From positions 744,001 through 808,000 of the forward strand of contig NZ_LR215035.1 of assembly GCF_900660655.1 (NCBI RefSeq): a DNA stretch of 64,000 nt, in the 5' to 3' direction. Under the pieces are notes generated by a model. It was not told the origin of the DNA and made no database searches. It saw only the letters and a list, made by a program, of their open reading frames with translations. The DNA is from Mycoplasmopsis anatis (GTDB lineage Bacteria; Bacillota_I; Bacilli_A; Mycoplasmatales; Metamycoplasmataceae). How positions within the stretch are numbered: the first letter of the stretch is position 1; each line of letters starts with the position of its first letter. This document shows, piece by piece, positions 30,035 to 41,268 of this stretch. The translations under genes and the position numbers were made by a program.

Positions 30035-31243
30035 TTATGTATGAAATTTCTCCTTTCTGAATAAAAAGTAATAAAAAATGTAGAGAATAATTTCTCCACA
30101 CATTTTTTCCACCACCCATAATTTATCCCTATAATACTTATATTGTGCTTGTCTTTGTTGAATTTCTTTTGGTAAAAGTCCTTTGGTATTTTCGGATAAT
30201 GCAGAAAACTTATCAAGTATTTTGACAATTCTATTTTGAATATTTAGAGATGGAATTGGTATTTCTATATTTAAAATACTTTCCTTATCAATGCTATAAG
30301 GTATTGCTGTTTTATTTGAAATTGAATAAATATATTCTTGTTTACTTTTTAAAAAATAAAATAAATACTTATTCATTATTGTTTCATTTGGCAATAAAGA
30401 GTAGCAAACATCATTTGCTCAAAATTTTTCAGCTTGTCAATTCACAAAACCTGCCACACCATATTGTGCAATTGTTATGGTATTTGCTTCTCTATTTGAC
30501 TTATCAAAATATCCCATTGGTTCAACTCCACCAGATATTACTGGATAAATACCATTTGAGACTAGTTCTTTTTTAATAATTCTTGTTCCTCTTTCAATAG
30601 AACAAATATCACCAAGTTTCTTCCACTTAATTTCTCGATCAACATTCATTAAATTATTTCTACAATTGGATTCTAGATAGTTTTCGCTTAATAACATATC
30701 TCTATAGTGTTGATATTGTTTATTCCGGTGCTCCAACTCGTGCTCCAACTCTTTAACATAAATGTTGAATTTATCAAGTATTTTTACAATTTTGTTTTGT
30801 GTATCTATGGAAGGAATTGGGATTTTAATTGATGAAACCATTTCAGATGTAAAAAGAGGTATTGTACCAACTATTGAGTTCTTTAAGTTAACAGAATCGT
30901 AAGTAAGATAATAATATAAAAATTTTGTCAATAATTTTTGCTCACGCTTAACATTTAAAACACCACAGTGTGTTGTAGCAGAAAATTTTTCATTTCTATA
31001 ATAAAAAGTACCTGCATAGCAACCATCCGTTGTTCATGTAACATATTCACCATCAAACATATAATAATTAAGTTTGCCTATTTCTCCATTATTCGTTGTT
31101 TGAGATGAATAAACAGGATATTCACCTTTATTTTCTTCCATAATTTTTTTTGTTATTTTCATTCCTCTTTTTATATCACAGACTTCGCCTAAACTTTTTC
31201 ACTCAACTTTTTCATTTTTAATCAAATCTCAAATCTTATTCAT
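30035..31243 (-). CDS. hsdS: Type I restriction specificity subunit HsdS with abnormal C-terminus
   Basis: A 402-aa specificity subunit that chooses the DNA target for HsdM. It has two target-recognition halves ([13 protein letters not shown] at about residue 15 and [13 protein letters not shown] at about 225). Each is followed by a conserved helix ([19 protein letters not shown] and [19 protein letters not shown]) and a YRD repeat. After the second YYRDKL the frame does not stop but continues 31 residues (starting WVVEKMCGE) through a terminator hairpin. The natural end therefore seems to have been replaced. The start overlaps the hsdM stop by eight bases. Such genes shuffle by recombination between the repeated helices. 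Confidence 0.88.
30072..30099 (-). terminator. Terminator hairpin inside the hsdS reading frame
   Basis: GTGGAGAA/TTCTCTAC (one G-T pair, loop ATTA) with T6 on the minus strand. The same hairpin recurs at 46733-46752. It separates hsd transcription from the ICE-like operon that starts at 29974. Confidence 0.7.
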
Positions 31244-32813
31244 CTCCTTCTAACTCCTCAACTATTTCATCAATAGCGTTTCTTAATTCATTAATTCTTT
31301 GAACAGTTTCTTTAATTTCTTGGTTTAAAACTTTAATATCAATTTTTTCTCTAGTATCTTCTTTTTCAATGTATTTTAAAACAGATAGATCATAATCATT
31401 TTTTTCTATTTCTTCTTTATCAACATATCTAGAGAAGTATTGAATTTCTTCTCTGTTTCTAAATTCTTTAACAATGTTTTCGATGTTTTCATCACTTAGA
31501 ATGTTATTATTGGTTTCTTTCTTAAATTCTTTAGATGCATCAATGAATAAAACTTTGTTTTCAGTTTTATTTTTAGACATAACTAGAATACATGTAGCAA
31601 TTGAAGTACCAAAAAATAAGTTATCAGGTAGTTGAATGATACAGTCAATAAAGTTGTTATCCACTAAATATTTACAAATAGTTTTTTCAGCACCTTTACG
31701 ATAGAAAATCCCTGGGAAGCAAACTATTGCTGCTCTACCTTGTGAAGAAAGATGGTGTAATGAGTGTAAAATAAACGCAAAATCAGCCTTAGATTTAGGT
31801 GCAAGTCTTCCTGCAGGAGCAAAACGTTCATCATTAATTAATGTTGGATCATCTTCACCTATTCATTTAAGAGAATAAGGAGGATTAGAAACAATAGCAT
31901 CAAATGGTTTTTGGTCCATATGTAAAGGTTGAAGTAATGTGTCACCTCTTTTAATTCAAAAATCATTATAGTTTACATTATGTAAAAACATATTCATTCT
32001 TGCTAAGTTAAAGTTTGTCATATTAATTTCTTGACCGTAAAAACCTTCTTCAATAATTCCTTCACTATATTGTTTTTTCATTTGTAATAAAAGTGAACCA
32101 GAACCACAAGTAGGGTCATACACTTTATTAATTTTAGTTTTACCATCCATCACAATTCTTGCAAGAAGTTTAGAAACAGATTGAGGTGTGAAAAATTCTC
32201 CTCCAGATTTACCTGCATTACTTGCATAATTTGAAATTAAAAATTCATATGCATCACCGAAAGCGTCAATGTCATTTTCAATAAAGCTCTCAAAATTAAT
32301 TTCAGCAATTCCATTTAATATTTTTTTAAGACGATCATTTTTTTCTTTTACTGTATTTCCTAATCTATTGCTCGTTATATCAATATCATCAAATAAACCT
32401 TTAATATCTTCTTCAGAATCACTTCCAACAGCACTACTTTCAATATTTTTAAATACTTTATCTAAATCCACATTTAGATTCTCGTTAGTTGTTGCATTTT
32501 TTACAACATTTGAAAATAATTGACTAGGCATAATGAAAAAACCTTTTTCAGTTACACTATCTTCCTTAAAGTTTTCAATAGCTAATTCATCACTTATATT
32601 TTTATAATCAAAATCTAAGTTTCCAGATTCATGCTCATCTTTATTAAAATATTCAGTTATATTTTCTGAAATAAAACGATAGAAAAGAATGCCCAAAACA
32701 TATTGTTTAAAATCTCATCCATCTACTGAGCCACGAACTTCATCTGCTATAGCTCAAATTCTCTTATGTAGCTCAGCTCTTTGTGTTGATTGTTTTGAAA
32801 TATTATTACTCAT
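31236..32813 (-). CDS. hsdM: Type I DNA methyltransferase subunit HsdM
   Basis: A 525-aa methylation subunit. An N-terminal helical domain (residues 1-170) is followed by [13 protein letters not shown], the SAM site [10 protein letters not shown] (about 220) and the catalytic NPPY (VSNPPYS, about 275). A coiled coil that contacts HsdS ends the protein. ATG at 32813 follows AGGAGAG. It is complete. No hsdR is found in the window: upstream lies only decayed sequence and an insertion sequence, so the restriction subunit may be lost or elsewhere. Confidence 0.93.
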
Positions 32814-33121
32814 AAACTCTCCTAATTTACTATATTATTTATATTATATTTTAATAATAATATTTAACTAGTACATTACAGAAAAAACAGCTAAATCACC
32901 TAAATATTTATTTTTAAGCTTGACTAATTCATTATCTAATTGCAAGTCATATATCTTTCTAACTGTTGAGTTACTAGTAGATATCTTTCTTTAATATGAC
33001 AATTACTATATCAAGACTAAATCCATTTTGATTATTAAATTTATCACATTAAACTTTCAAGTTTACAAACAATTTTATTGGTTGCATTTAATTGTTCATG
33101 AAAGAAAAAACGCAACAATTG
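32814..33121. other. Promoter region and decayed sequence upstream of hsdM
   Basis: AT-rich DNA with a TATAAT-like box for hsdM on the minus strand around 32845. Further up the minus strand shows short open pieces (such as LDNELVKLKNKYLGD) broken by stops, which look like the end of a lost gene. It ends at an inverted repeat ACGCAACAA that is split by the insertion sequence. Confidence 0.4.
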
Positions 33122-34428
33122 TAAACTAGGACAACGAAAGTTGACAAAAAAATATTTTAAGACATCATTGCAAATTGCTTTGGTGTTTTTCAATTTAAAT
33201 TTGATTGTATTCTTTCATTATTATAATAATTTATGAATTTTTTTATTTCATCATTTAACATTTTTAACGTTAAATTTCTTACATTCAAATCTCTAATGAA
33301 TTCAGTTTTCAACACCGAGAACCAATATTCTGCTTCTCTATTATCCAGACTATTACCAATTCTTGAGTATGAAGTTCTTCCATTCAATGATTTGACTTTA
33401 TCTATAAATCTTTCGTTTGTATATTGAAATCCATGGTCCGAATGAACTATAAAAGTTTTATTATTGAAATTATTTTTATTTAAATTATCCATAACTAAGT
33501 CAAGATCATTGTAAAAAGATAGTTGAAATGATTCAACTAATTTAGATCTATGATCAATAATCACAGAAAGATAAACGTGGTTTTGGATTGCATCTTTTGT
33601 AGCAGGTAAGTATGTTATATCAGTACACTTAATATTGAGATTTTGAGAATCGTTATAATCTCTTTTAACTAAGTCTTCTCCTATGTAATTAATATCTTTT
33701 ATTTCTTTTGTTCTTCTACGTTTTCTTATTTCTGAATTTAAGTTGTTTTTGCTAAGAAATCTCCCTAAAGTTCTTTCATTTAATACTATATTAAAGTCAT
33801 TTTGCATGATTTTTGATAATTTAGTTCTGCCTGCATTTTTATGTTTTCTTCTAGCTTCTAAAATCTCTTCTCTATATTTTTCAGGTATTGTAGAATTTCA
33901 TTTTTTAGTTGAACAATCTCTTTTTCTTGTATTATAAATAGATTGTCTTGAAATCTTCAATAATTTAGAAATTTTAGTAATTGATGTTTCAGTTAATGCT
34001 TTTGATTCTTTTGTTTTTTCTCTTTTAGGCATGTCTTTAGTTATCTCAACATATCTTTTAGCAATTTCTATCAATTCTTCTCTCTTAAAATCACTTCAAT
34101 CAATTTCTTGATCTTTATTTTCTTTTCTGGGTCTTCCACGTTTCTTCATCTCACTAGGATGTTTTTTGCTTGTTAAAATGTATTCCATACCTTTATTATA
34201 AACTTTTGCTCTATATTTTAATGTTCTAAAAAAAGTTCTTATCCCGTTGGCTTTTAACTTTCAGTGCCCAGAAAAATTAATATATTTTTCAAGGATTATC
34301 TTTCTAGATAATCCATTATTCCAATCATTGATGAGTTCGAATCAATGATTGGAAGATAAATGTTTTCCCATATTTCCTCCAATAAAAAAAGTTGACATTT
34401 ATTTGTCAACTTTTTGTGTCCTAGTTTA
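33122..34428 (-). mobile_element. IS3-family insertion sequence, copy 1
   Basis: 1307 bp with terminal inverted repeats (TAAACTAGGACA at each end) and a three-base target duplication TTG (33119-33121 and 34429-34431). One transposase gene fills it. It has landed in the loop of an inverted repeat ACGCAACAA/TTGTTGCGT. A second copy, oppositely oriented, lies at 55591-56897. Confidence 0.93.
33157..34371 (-). CDS. IS3-family transposase, copy 1
   Basis: A 404-aa transposase in a single frame. The N-terminal half has helix-turn-helix segments and a basic RGRPRK patch. The C-terminal half is the rve-type integrase core with DDE residues in CTDITYLP, HSDHGFQY and REAEYWFSVLKTE. It cuts and joins the element's ends. 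ATG follows GGAGGAAAT. It differs from copy 2 by few changes, for example Ala for Val just before EYWF. Unlike many IS3 elements, no frameshift between orfA and orfB is needed. Confidence 0.92.
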
Positions 34429-34449
34429 TTGTTGCGTATGATTTAGATA

Positions 34450-35169
34450 TTAGAATTTATAATTACTTATTTGACTTAAAACATTTTTATCTTTTTTGAA
34501 TTCTTGATATTCTTTTTCTGATTTAATTGTTCAGAGATTTAGAGGTAATTTATATGATGTAATCAAGTTTTTATCTCTTTTGTATATTTTTGTTCATGGA
34601 TGTAAATAATCTACTGTATCAATAACTTCTTGCTTTTGTATAGATGTTAATTGTTTTTTTGTTCAGAAAAGGAATCCAAGTTTTCATTTGGGATTAATTT
34701 TTTTCAATTTTCTTAAGCTATTAAAATTAAATGAACTAAAAACTAATTTTTCTTCAATGTTTGGATATTGTAAACATAAATCATTGATTTTTTGCTCAAT
34801 GTTTTCATATTCAATTACATCTGTTTTGATTTCAATGTTAATCATTTTAAAAGTATCAACATAAGCGTATAAGTCTAAAAATTCTTTAAGAGTTAATAAT
34901 TTTTGCTTTGGTGTTTTAATTTTGAAAAATGAGCTGTAATCTAAATTTTCCATTTTTTTGTAATTTGTGGTTAAAATTTTAAATTCTTCTTTAGCTGTTC
35001 TTTTTGTATCTTCGTCATGAATTACTACTAATTCACCATCTTTGGTTTGATGAACATCCATTTCAACGCCATCAAAACCAAATAAAACTGCTGAATCAAA
35101 TGCCAATTTTGTATTTTCAGGAGCAATTCCTGAATAACCTCTGTGACCTAAAATTAATTGTTTATTCAT
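34450..35169 (-). CDS. glpQ: Glycerophosphodiester phosphodiesterase
   Basis: A 239-aa enzyme that splits glycerophosphodiesters, such as glycerophosphocholine, into glycerol-3-phosphate and an alcohol. Visible are GHRGYSGIAPENT with the catalytic His and the metal-binding Glu, EMDVHQTKDGELVVIHDE with the second catalytic His, and INIEIK. There is no signal peptide, so it acts inside. ATG overlaps the stop of the transporter gene upstream (TAATG). In mycoplasmas the glycerol-3-phosphate feeds GlpO and peroxide production, which links GlpQ to virulence. Confidence 0.92.
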
Positions 35170-36587
35170 TATTTAATACCTCTTACACGTAAGAAATTAA
35201 TATTGTGTTTTTTAAGAAACTTGTAATTTGAAATGTATACCGCAAATCCTGCTAATAAACCAATTAAAGAAACCACAATTGCTAAAGCAATAATAATTTG
35301 GTATCCTGTTTGTGAAACAACTCCATCCACTTTATAGTGTGTTGACACAGCTCCACCAATAGCGTAGAATCATGAATCAGAACTAAATCCTATAAAACTC
35401 ATAATAGCAATAACTGCTCCACTTGAATTTTTTGGTATAACAATTTCATTTGCTTGTGTATATCTTAAAGTTACCATTATTCATGACAATACCGAAGAAA
35501 GTAAGAATAAGGTTATACATACAACTATTACTACCATTTGGTAGTTTTTATTTAACGTACTAAACGTATTTACATTAGCAAGCGATACTCCAGGAAGGAA
35601 TAACGCAATAGCCACAATAAGTATACCAACAAATAAAGTTAATACAAGGAATAGAACTATTGAGTTAAGCTTATCTGAGAATTTTCCAACTCATGTACTA
35701 ATAACAAATCTTAATCCATAAAGTCTTATTCCACCAATTACTGTTAATAAAACAGCAGGTGCACGTAAACTATTTGTTAACATTTGAAGGAAATAATATG
35801 TTAATGTCGATTGGAACATATACATTCCAAGAACGAATAATGATAATGCTCAAACTTTTCAGTCAGACATGGCTCTAAATAATTCTTTTGGTGAAATACC
35901 AAATTTTTCTTCAGATTTAAATTCTCTAACAAAGAATAAAATTCCAACTGAAACCGCAGCCAAAATAATGGCAAATAGATAAATGTATGTAGCAAAACTG
36001 ATTGTTGAAACGCTTCCTTGTCCATATTTTTGAGCTAAGGAAGTTACAATTATTCCACCAGCAAATACAAAAACTAATCCAAAGACACCATTTAAACTTC
36101 CTTGTAATCCATAAGCAAAACCTTGATTTTTAGCATCAACCTGTTGTGAAACTAATTTTCAAAGTGGTGTTCAGAAAAATGGTGTTGAACTAATTCCTCA
36201 AATTGCGTAAATAATATAGTATTGATTTACTAATTGATCTTTTGAGAAAATACCATTATCTTTAATTAAGATCAATGTAGCATATCATACAGTCATTAAA
36301 GCGGTTAAAATACCACCAATAAAAATCAATTTTTTAGAACTAAATTTATCGGCTAAATAACCACCTGGTAATTGTGTAATCAATGTTACAATCCCAATAA
36401 TTGCAGTCATATAACTTGTGTGTTGTTCTTCTACCCCTAAGTATAGGTGAATATTAGGAACAAAGTTTTTAAGATAATAAGGAGAAGCAATAACTAGAAC
36501 ATCGATAGCAGCAAGTAAGAATAGGGCAAATGTTCTTTTTCATCCTAAATTTTTAATTTTTACAAATATTGAATCACTACTTGTCAT
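35169..36587 (-). CDS. MFS transporter, organophosphate (GlpT/UhpT)-like
   Basis: A 472-aa, 12-helix major-facilitator protein. Signs are the loop-2/3 [12 protein letters not shown] motif (about residue 80) and a second conserved [22 protein letters not shown] after helix 8. It is one-base coupled to glpQ, so uptake of glycerophosphodiesters or glycerol-3-phosphate is the likely function, as for GlpU of M. pneumoniae. The start at 36587 lies within the end of the TM2-domain gene. The substrate is inferred from the neighbour only. Confidence 0.82.
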
Positions 36588-37002
36588 GTTTTAACCCCCT
36601 GAATTTGCTATCACGTGGTTTTACAATTGCGATCACTAAATCTATAATTCAAAATAATGCTCCAGTTGTAATAATTAATGGGATGAAACCATAAGCTGTA
36701 ACAGGATCTAATTCAGCAATATTAGTTTTGAAAGCTACAAAAAAAGCTAATGGTGTACAAACACAAATTAAAAATGTTTTAATTACTCCTGAGATATATT
36801 TACCTAAATAAAATCTGTCAATACCGAATAAAAATCCAAAAATTGATAATATTAAATGTATTGAATATTTTTTATCTGAATCATTACTTAATAACCACTG
36901 TTCGGGTATTTCTTTTTCAACAATTTCACGTTTTTCAATTAACTTTTGATATTTTTCTATATCTGAATTAATTTCCTCTTGTTTCATTTTTTTAATAATC
37001 AT
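36577..37002 (-). CDS. TM2-domain membrane protein
   Basis: A 141-aa protein: cytoplasmic N-terminal helix, then the TM2 pattern FGFLFGIDRFYLGKYISGVIK, with further membrane helices (about 48-68, 73-95, 103-128). TM2 proteins are small and of uncertain function. ATG follows GGAGG. It is first in an operon with the transporter and glpQ, overlapping the former by 11 bases. Confidence 0.8.
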
Positions 37003-37104
37003 TCTACCTCCAAATTTATTATATATGAAATCATTTTCATTATATGAAAAAAAACCAAAAAATGCTTTTTATGGAAATTTATGAAATGCTTTATAACTTT
37101 TTAA

Positions 37105-37129
37105 AATAAAAATGAGCAAATTGCTCATT
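37105..37129 (-). terminator. Rho-independent terminator of tpx
   Basis: ATGAGCA/TGCTCAT stem, three-base loop, T-rich run on the minus strand, eight bases after the tpx stop. Confidence 0.85.
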
Positions 37130-37136
37130 ATAAATA

Positions 37137-37640
37137 TTAAAGATTTTTTAAGAAGTTTCTTAATTTATCAAAGTCAATTTGTTCACCAACTTGGTCCTTG
37201 ATTTCACTATAGATAACTTTGTTTTCTTTATCAAGAACATAAATTGATCTACCTAATAATTGTAATTCATCAATTAATAAACCTGATTGTTTTGAAAAGT
37301 TTTTGGTTCTATAATCGGAATACATTTTAATTGAACCGGTTGGGTGCATTGACTTATATGAATTTAACGCTGAAGGTAAATCGACTGAAATACCAATATA
37401 GTCTAACTCAGGAAATTCAGAGGTTATTTTTGATAATTCTAAAACTTGAAAATCACACACACTTGTGTCTACTGATGGATAAGTTGTTAAAATTTTATAT
37501 TTTCCTTTATTAAATTCAATATTTTCTCCAGAAAAACTTCCAGCTGGGAAAATATCATTAATCTTGTTTAGGACATCTCCTAATTTTAATTGTTCACCTG
37601 ATAAGGTTACTTCTAAATTTTTAAAAAATATTTTTTTCAT
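37137..37640 (-). CDS. tpx: Thiol peroxidase
   Basis: A 167-aa atypical 2-Cys peroxiredoxin. The peroxidatic Cys is in YPSVDTSVCDFQ (about residue 62), the Tpx signature. The usual resolving Cys near residue 95 is not seen (the region reads SALNSYKSMHP), so it may work as a 1-Cys enzyme. It reduces hydroperoxides made by mycoplasma glycerol metabolism. It lies one base behind the msrA fusion gene, with which it forms an oxidative-stress pair. Confidence 0.9.
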   Translation of the reverse strand: MKKIFFKNLEVTLSGEQLKLGDVLNKINDIFPAGSFSGENIEFNKGKYKILTTYPSVDTSVCDFQVLELSKITSEFPELDYIGISVDLPSALNSYKSMHPTGSIKMYSDYRTKNFSKQSGLLIDELQLLGRSIYVLDKENKVIYSEIKDQVGEQIDFDKLRNFLKNL

Positions 37641-37641
37641 A

Positions 37642-38934
37642 TTAATCCTTTCTTATAAAACTTACGAATATTTCACCAATTTTTTCAAATCCTAATGAGT
37701 AATATAATTTACCTGCATCAGGATTATCAAAGAATAAAATTGGTGTCTTATTATTTTTTATTATTCAGTTACATAAATTTATTAATGAATCTTTAGCATA
37801 TCCTCTATTTCTATATTCATTAAGTGTGTAAACGCCGCCAATCATTGCTGCGTTCTCTGTTGAACAAGTAACAGCGGCATGAGAGATTATTTTGTCACAT
37901 TCTCTTACTATAAATGGGACATAAAATTGCTGATCAAACTGTTTTGTCATTGTTTCAACACTTGTTTGACTCTCATCTACAGTTGCAAATTCTTTAATTT
38001 CTTTTCTTCCTTCAATAATTAATTTAATTTCTTCTCGCTCAGCGGCTCTTGAAAGTAAACCGTATTCTTTTGTTCAACTCGGTTTTTGTAAAATTAGCAA
38101 TTCTTCTTTTGAATTTTTAGCACTTAAATTTAATAAATCCAATGTGTTTATGATTGTTTTTACATTTTCTTCTTGATAAATCACATTTTTTATATTATTA
38201 TTTTTAATTAATTGAGCTATTTGCTTTTCACTTATTAATAGTTCTTCATCAACAAGTATTAATGTTCTTAAAAAGATGAAGGCAATTGCTTTGATACTAT
38301 TATTTTTTCTAATTACATAAGTTTTTGTAGTATCGCTTAAAATCCCGAATTGTTCTATATCACCAATAACAAAGAAGTTATGATATGGTTTTTTCTTAGC
38401 TAGAGATAAAATTTCTTCAGTTTCATTTTGTTCTGCTAGCTCCAGTTTAGGTTTTTCAACATCTTGAAATTCAATGTGACAATATGCACCTTTATTTTTT
38501 TCTAAATAATCTTGGTGATACTCTTCAGCTAAAAAGTAATTTTCAAGTTTTAGCACCTCCGTTGCTAAAGGCTTATCAAATTTTTTTGAAACCTCTTGAA
38601 TAACTTCTTTAATTGATTTCTCATCGTCGTTGTCTATAAAATAAATACCATTTCTATATTGAGTTCCAATATCTTCACCTTGTTTATTTAACTCTGTTGG
38701 ATCTATAACTTCAAGTAATTTGTGAGTTATTTCTTTTAGTGAAATTACACTTTCATCATAAAAAATTTCTACAGCTTCAACGGCTTCGGTTTGTTGCGAC
38801 TTAACTTGTTCATAACTTGGGTTATCTATTTTAGAATTTGCATATCCTACTGTTGAATTAATAATCCCTTTTATAGTGTTAAAATATGCTTGAACTCCTC
38901 AAAAACAACCTCCGCCTAAATAAATCTTTTTCAT
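37642..38934 (-). CDS. msrA: MsrA methionine sulfoxide reductase fused to a GNAT acetyltransferase-like domain
   Basis: A 430-aa fusion. Residues 1-155 are MsrA: GGGCFWG with the active-site Cys, YEQVKSQQTEAVEAVEI, and AEEYHQDYL. They repair oxidised methionine. Residues 175-430 contain a GNAT-like domain with the acetyl-CoA pattern YRNRGYAKDSLINL and a GGVYTL strand. Trp codons are TGA throughout. MsrA joined to GNAT is uncommon. The downstream tpx gene starts two bases after the stop. The acetyltransferase substrate is unknown. Confidence 0.88.
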
Positions 38935-38935
38935 T

Positions 38936-39565
38936 TTATCCTTTCATAAATACATCAGTAATATTTTCAACTCAAAAGCCTAGTTCTTTAGTTTTTGCTT
39001 CACTTTCACTTAAAAGCAATTTTTTGTGATATTCTTTTTCAAAATCAGTCTTGGTGTAGTAAATACTTTTTGGATTTGAACTAATGTAATGAACTCTAGC
39101 TAATCCATTTTGTACTAATTTTAAGTTCAAATCTTCATTATTGCGTGTATAAATTACTCCTAATGTTCTTTCATATTTATCTAGTCCTAAGTCTTTTAAT
39201 TTAATAATACTTTGACTATTTAAAATTAATTGTTTTAATTCATCCTTAGCTTTTGTTGCATATAAATTTTCCAATTGAGCTAAACTTTTAGAATTATTAG
39301 TACCATCTGAATAGACTTTGTAAGTTTCAGGAGTATCTATACCATAAAGTCTAACTCTAACTTGTTTACCGTCTTTAATTATCACAATAGTATCACCATC
39401 GATAACGTGGACTACAAGATATTCTTGTTTGTTTATTTCTTTGTCTGTTTTTTTATCAGTTTCAATATTATTTTTAACTTCTACATTACACGAAGCACTG
39501 CTAAAGACAATGCTTAGTGGACTTAGATACATAAAAAATAAAAAGATTTTCTTCAATTTCTTCAT
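38936..39565 (-). CDS. Thermonuclease-like surface lipoprotein
   Basis: A 209-aa lipoprotein with lipobox VFSSASC (about residue 26) and a staphylococcal-nuclease domain: VIDGDTIVI, VRLYGIDTPET (Arg and Asp of the active site), then KYERTLGVIYT with the second Arg. It degrades DNA and RNA outside the cell; mycoplasmas need this for nucleotide uptake and to escape neutrophil nets. The stop lies just before the start of the downstream msrA gene, so all three genes may be co-transcribed. Confidence 0.92.
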
Positions 39566-39654
39566 AACAAACCATTAATATTGTATAGTAAAAATTATCA
39601 TTTTATCTAAAAAGTTAAAAAAAGAACAAAAATGAATTGTAAATAAACTTTTTT

Positions 39655-39868
39655 TGTAAAAATCTGAAAAAATGATTTAAAAACATAATAGAACATGCAA
39701 TGATATTAAGTTTTATTATTTGAACTAAATTCGTGTATTCTATCCCTAAGCATTTGACACATAGCTTCATAATAGAATTTAACAATTTAGGCAAATTAAA
39801 GTTCTTTCCTTTAAATATTTACCTGATTCAATATAAGCAAACAATGCTTTGTGTTTCCCACTTAGTAG
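39655..39868 (-). pseudogene. Duplicated, decayed 3' end of fba
   Basis: The stretch is recognisably the same as 46996-47215, the end of fba and its downstream sequence. Both share the TCTGAAAAAATGATT lead, GATATTAAG, GACACATAGCTTCATAA and AAAGTTCTTTCCTTTAA, with many point changes and small losses. The frame is broken. It is flanked by transposase remnants, so it probably arrived by a past rearrangement. Confidence 0.82.
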
Positions 39869-39899
39869 CATAAATAATTATCAAACACTAATTTGTTTG

Positions 39900-40560
39900 G
39901 TAGTTATTTATTTATTTTGTAATCTTACTAAAAGCAAATTTAATAAGATTAAAATCTTCTCAAGATTGCTCTGTAATGTTATTTTTAATCTCTAAAGTTT
40001 CAATTAATTTTCCATCAAAATATTTTTCTGTTTCTTTAACATCTCTCATAATTGAGATTATTTTTCGACAGTAAATTTATCATCTCCAGAAAGTCCTGTA
40101 AATTTGTTTATTTGATTAACTAAGAATTTGATCATCACTAGACTTAAAAATGAAAGACAAATATAACCTTTAATATGATTTCAAGTTGAAAGATACATTG
40201 GTCTAAGGGATAAATTTCCTTTAAGAACCCTAAAATTCTCTTCTGCTTGTCATTGTTTTGAATACAATGAAACTATATCACTTTCCTTTAGATCAAATCT
40301 ATTTGTTTCATAAATATAGTATCCATCGTATTTTTGATCTTCCTCAATTTTTTCTATATCTAAAATATAATAAGCTTTATTTCCAATTGTCTTAAAGAAT
40401 ATATATATATATTTTGCTAGCTGTCATATTTTCAAGTGAAACTTGACTTTTTTGTTTGCTATTTTATTAAAATTATCAATTAATTGTTCACGATCTTTTC
40501 TGTCTTTTAACGCTCTTTTAGAACTGAATGTAATTATTTTTTTCTATAGTTTATGATGCT
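39900..40560 (-). pseudogene. Decayed IS1634-type transposase
   Basis: On the minus strand, pieces such as KGNLSLRPMYLSTWNHI followed by GYICLSFLSLVMIK match the conserved C-terminal region of IS1634-group (IS4 superfamily) transposases. Stops and frame changes lie between the pieces. No terminal repeats were found, and the N-terminal part is absent. Confidence 0.72.
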
Positions 40561-40773
40561 TTTGTCCTTTTTATAAGTTGAATAATTTCTCTGCTTTGAA
40601 CAGCATTCCATTTTGATTTCTATATCACACCACAATAGTGACATAATAGTATAAATTTTAATTTTATATATAAATAAAAATCGATAATATTATCGATCTA
40701 TATTAATTATTTTTATGAATTTTTGATTGCTTAGTTTATACTAGTCAAATCACTTTTCTATTTTCTAATTACT
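40561..40773. other. Non-coding spacer with a perfect palindrome
   Basis: AT-rich. The 18-base palindrome ATCGATAATATTATCGAT lies at about 40679-40697. No ORF is seen. Confidence 0.5.
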
Positions 40774-41268
40774 TTATCCTTTATAGTTATTATCACCTAC
40801 ATTTACCAAAACACTAGTATCAACATCAATTTTTCTAGTTTTGATGCCAGCTATTTTTAATATTTTTCTAGCTATTCAACCATCTTCAGTATTATGATAC
40901 TTATCTTGTTCGTAAATAACTTCAATTATTCCAGATTGAGCTAATGTTTTTGCACAACTTGAACATGGAAATAAGGTAGTATAAATTAAGCAATTTTCAA
41001 ACTTTTGATATGCATTTAATATGGCATTCATCTCAGCGTGAACAACATAAGGGTATTTAGTTTCCTTAGGCGAAATCCCTTCACGGTTTCAAGGAAATTC
41101 ATCATCTAACCCTTTTGGCATACCGTTATAACCTAACGCTACAACTCTTTTTTCGTTATTAATGATGCAAGCCCCTACCTTTGTTGAAGGATCTTTAGAA
41201 CGCATTGCTGACACTTTAGCTAGTGCCATGAAGTATCCATCTCAATTTAGAACATTATCTTTTTTCAT
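40774..41268 (-). CDS. dCMP deaminase (ComEB type)
   Basis: A 164-aa zinc deaminase that makes dUMP from dCMP. Zinc ligands are in HAEMNAI (His and the proton-carrying Glu) and PCSSC. The N-terminal [11 protein letters not shown] segment also fits. The start lies 14 bases inside the folA end. It is last in the operon thyA-folA-deaminase, which supplies and methylates dUMP, a coherent dTMP route. Confidence 0.92.

Noticed and set aside
30016-30228. Separate small minus-strand ORF at the end of hsdS
   Set aside because: It overlaps hsdS in another frame and lacks start signals.
33122-34428. Two-ORF IS3 element with programmed frameshift
   Set aside because: The transposase is open in one frame in both copies once TGA is read as Trp.
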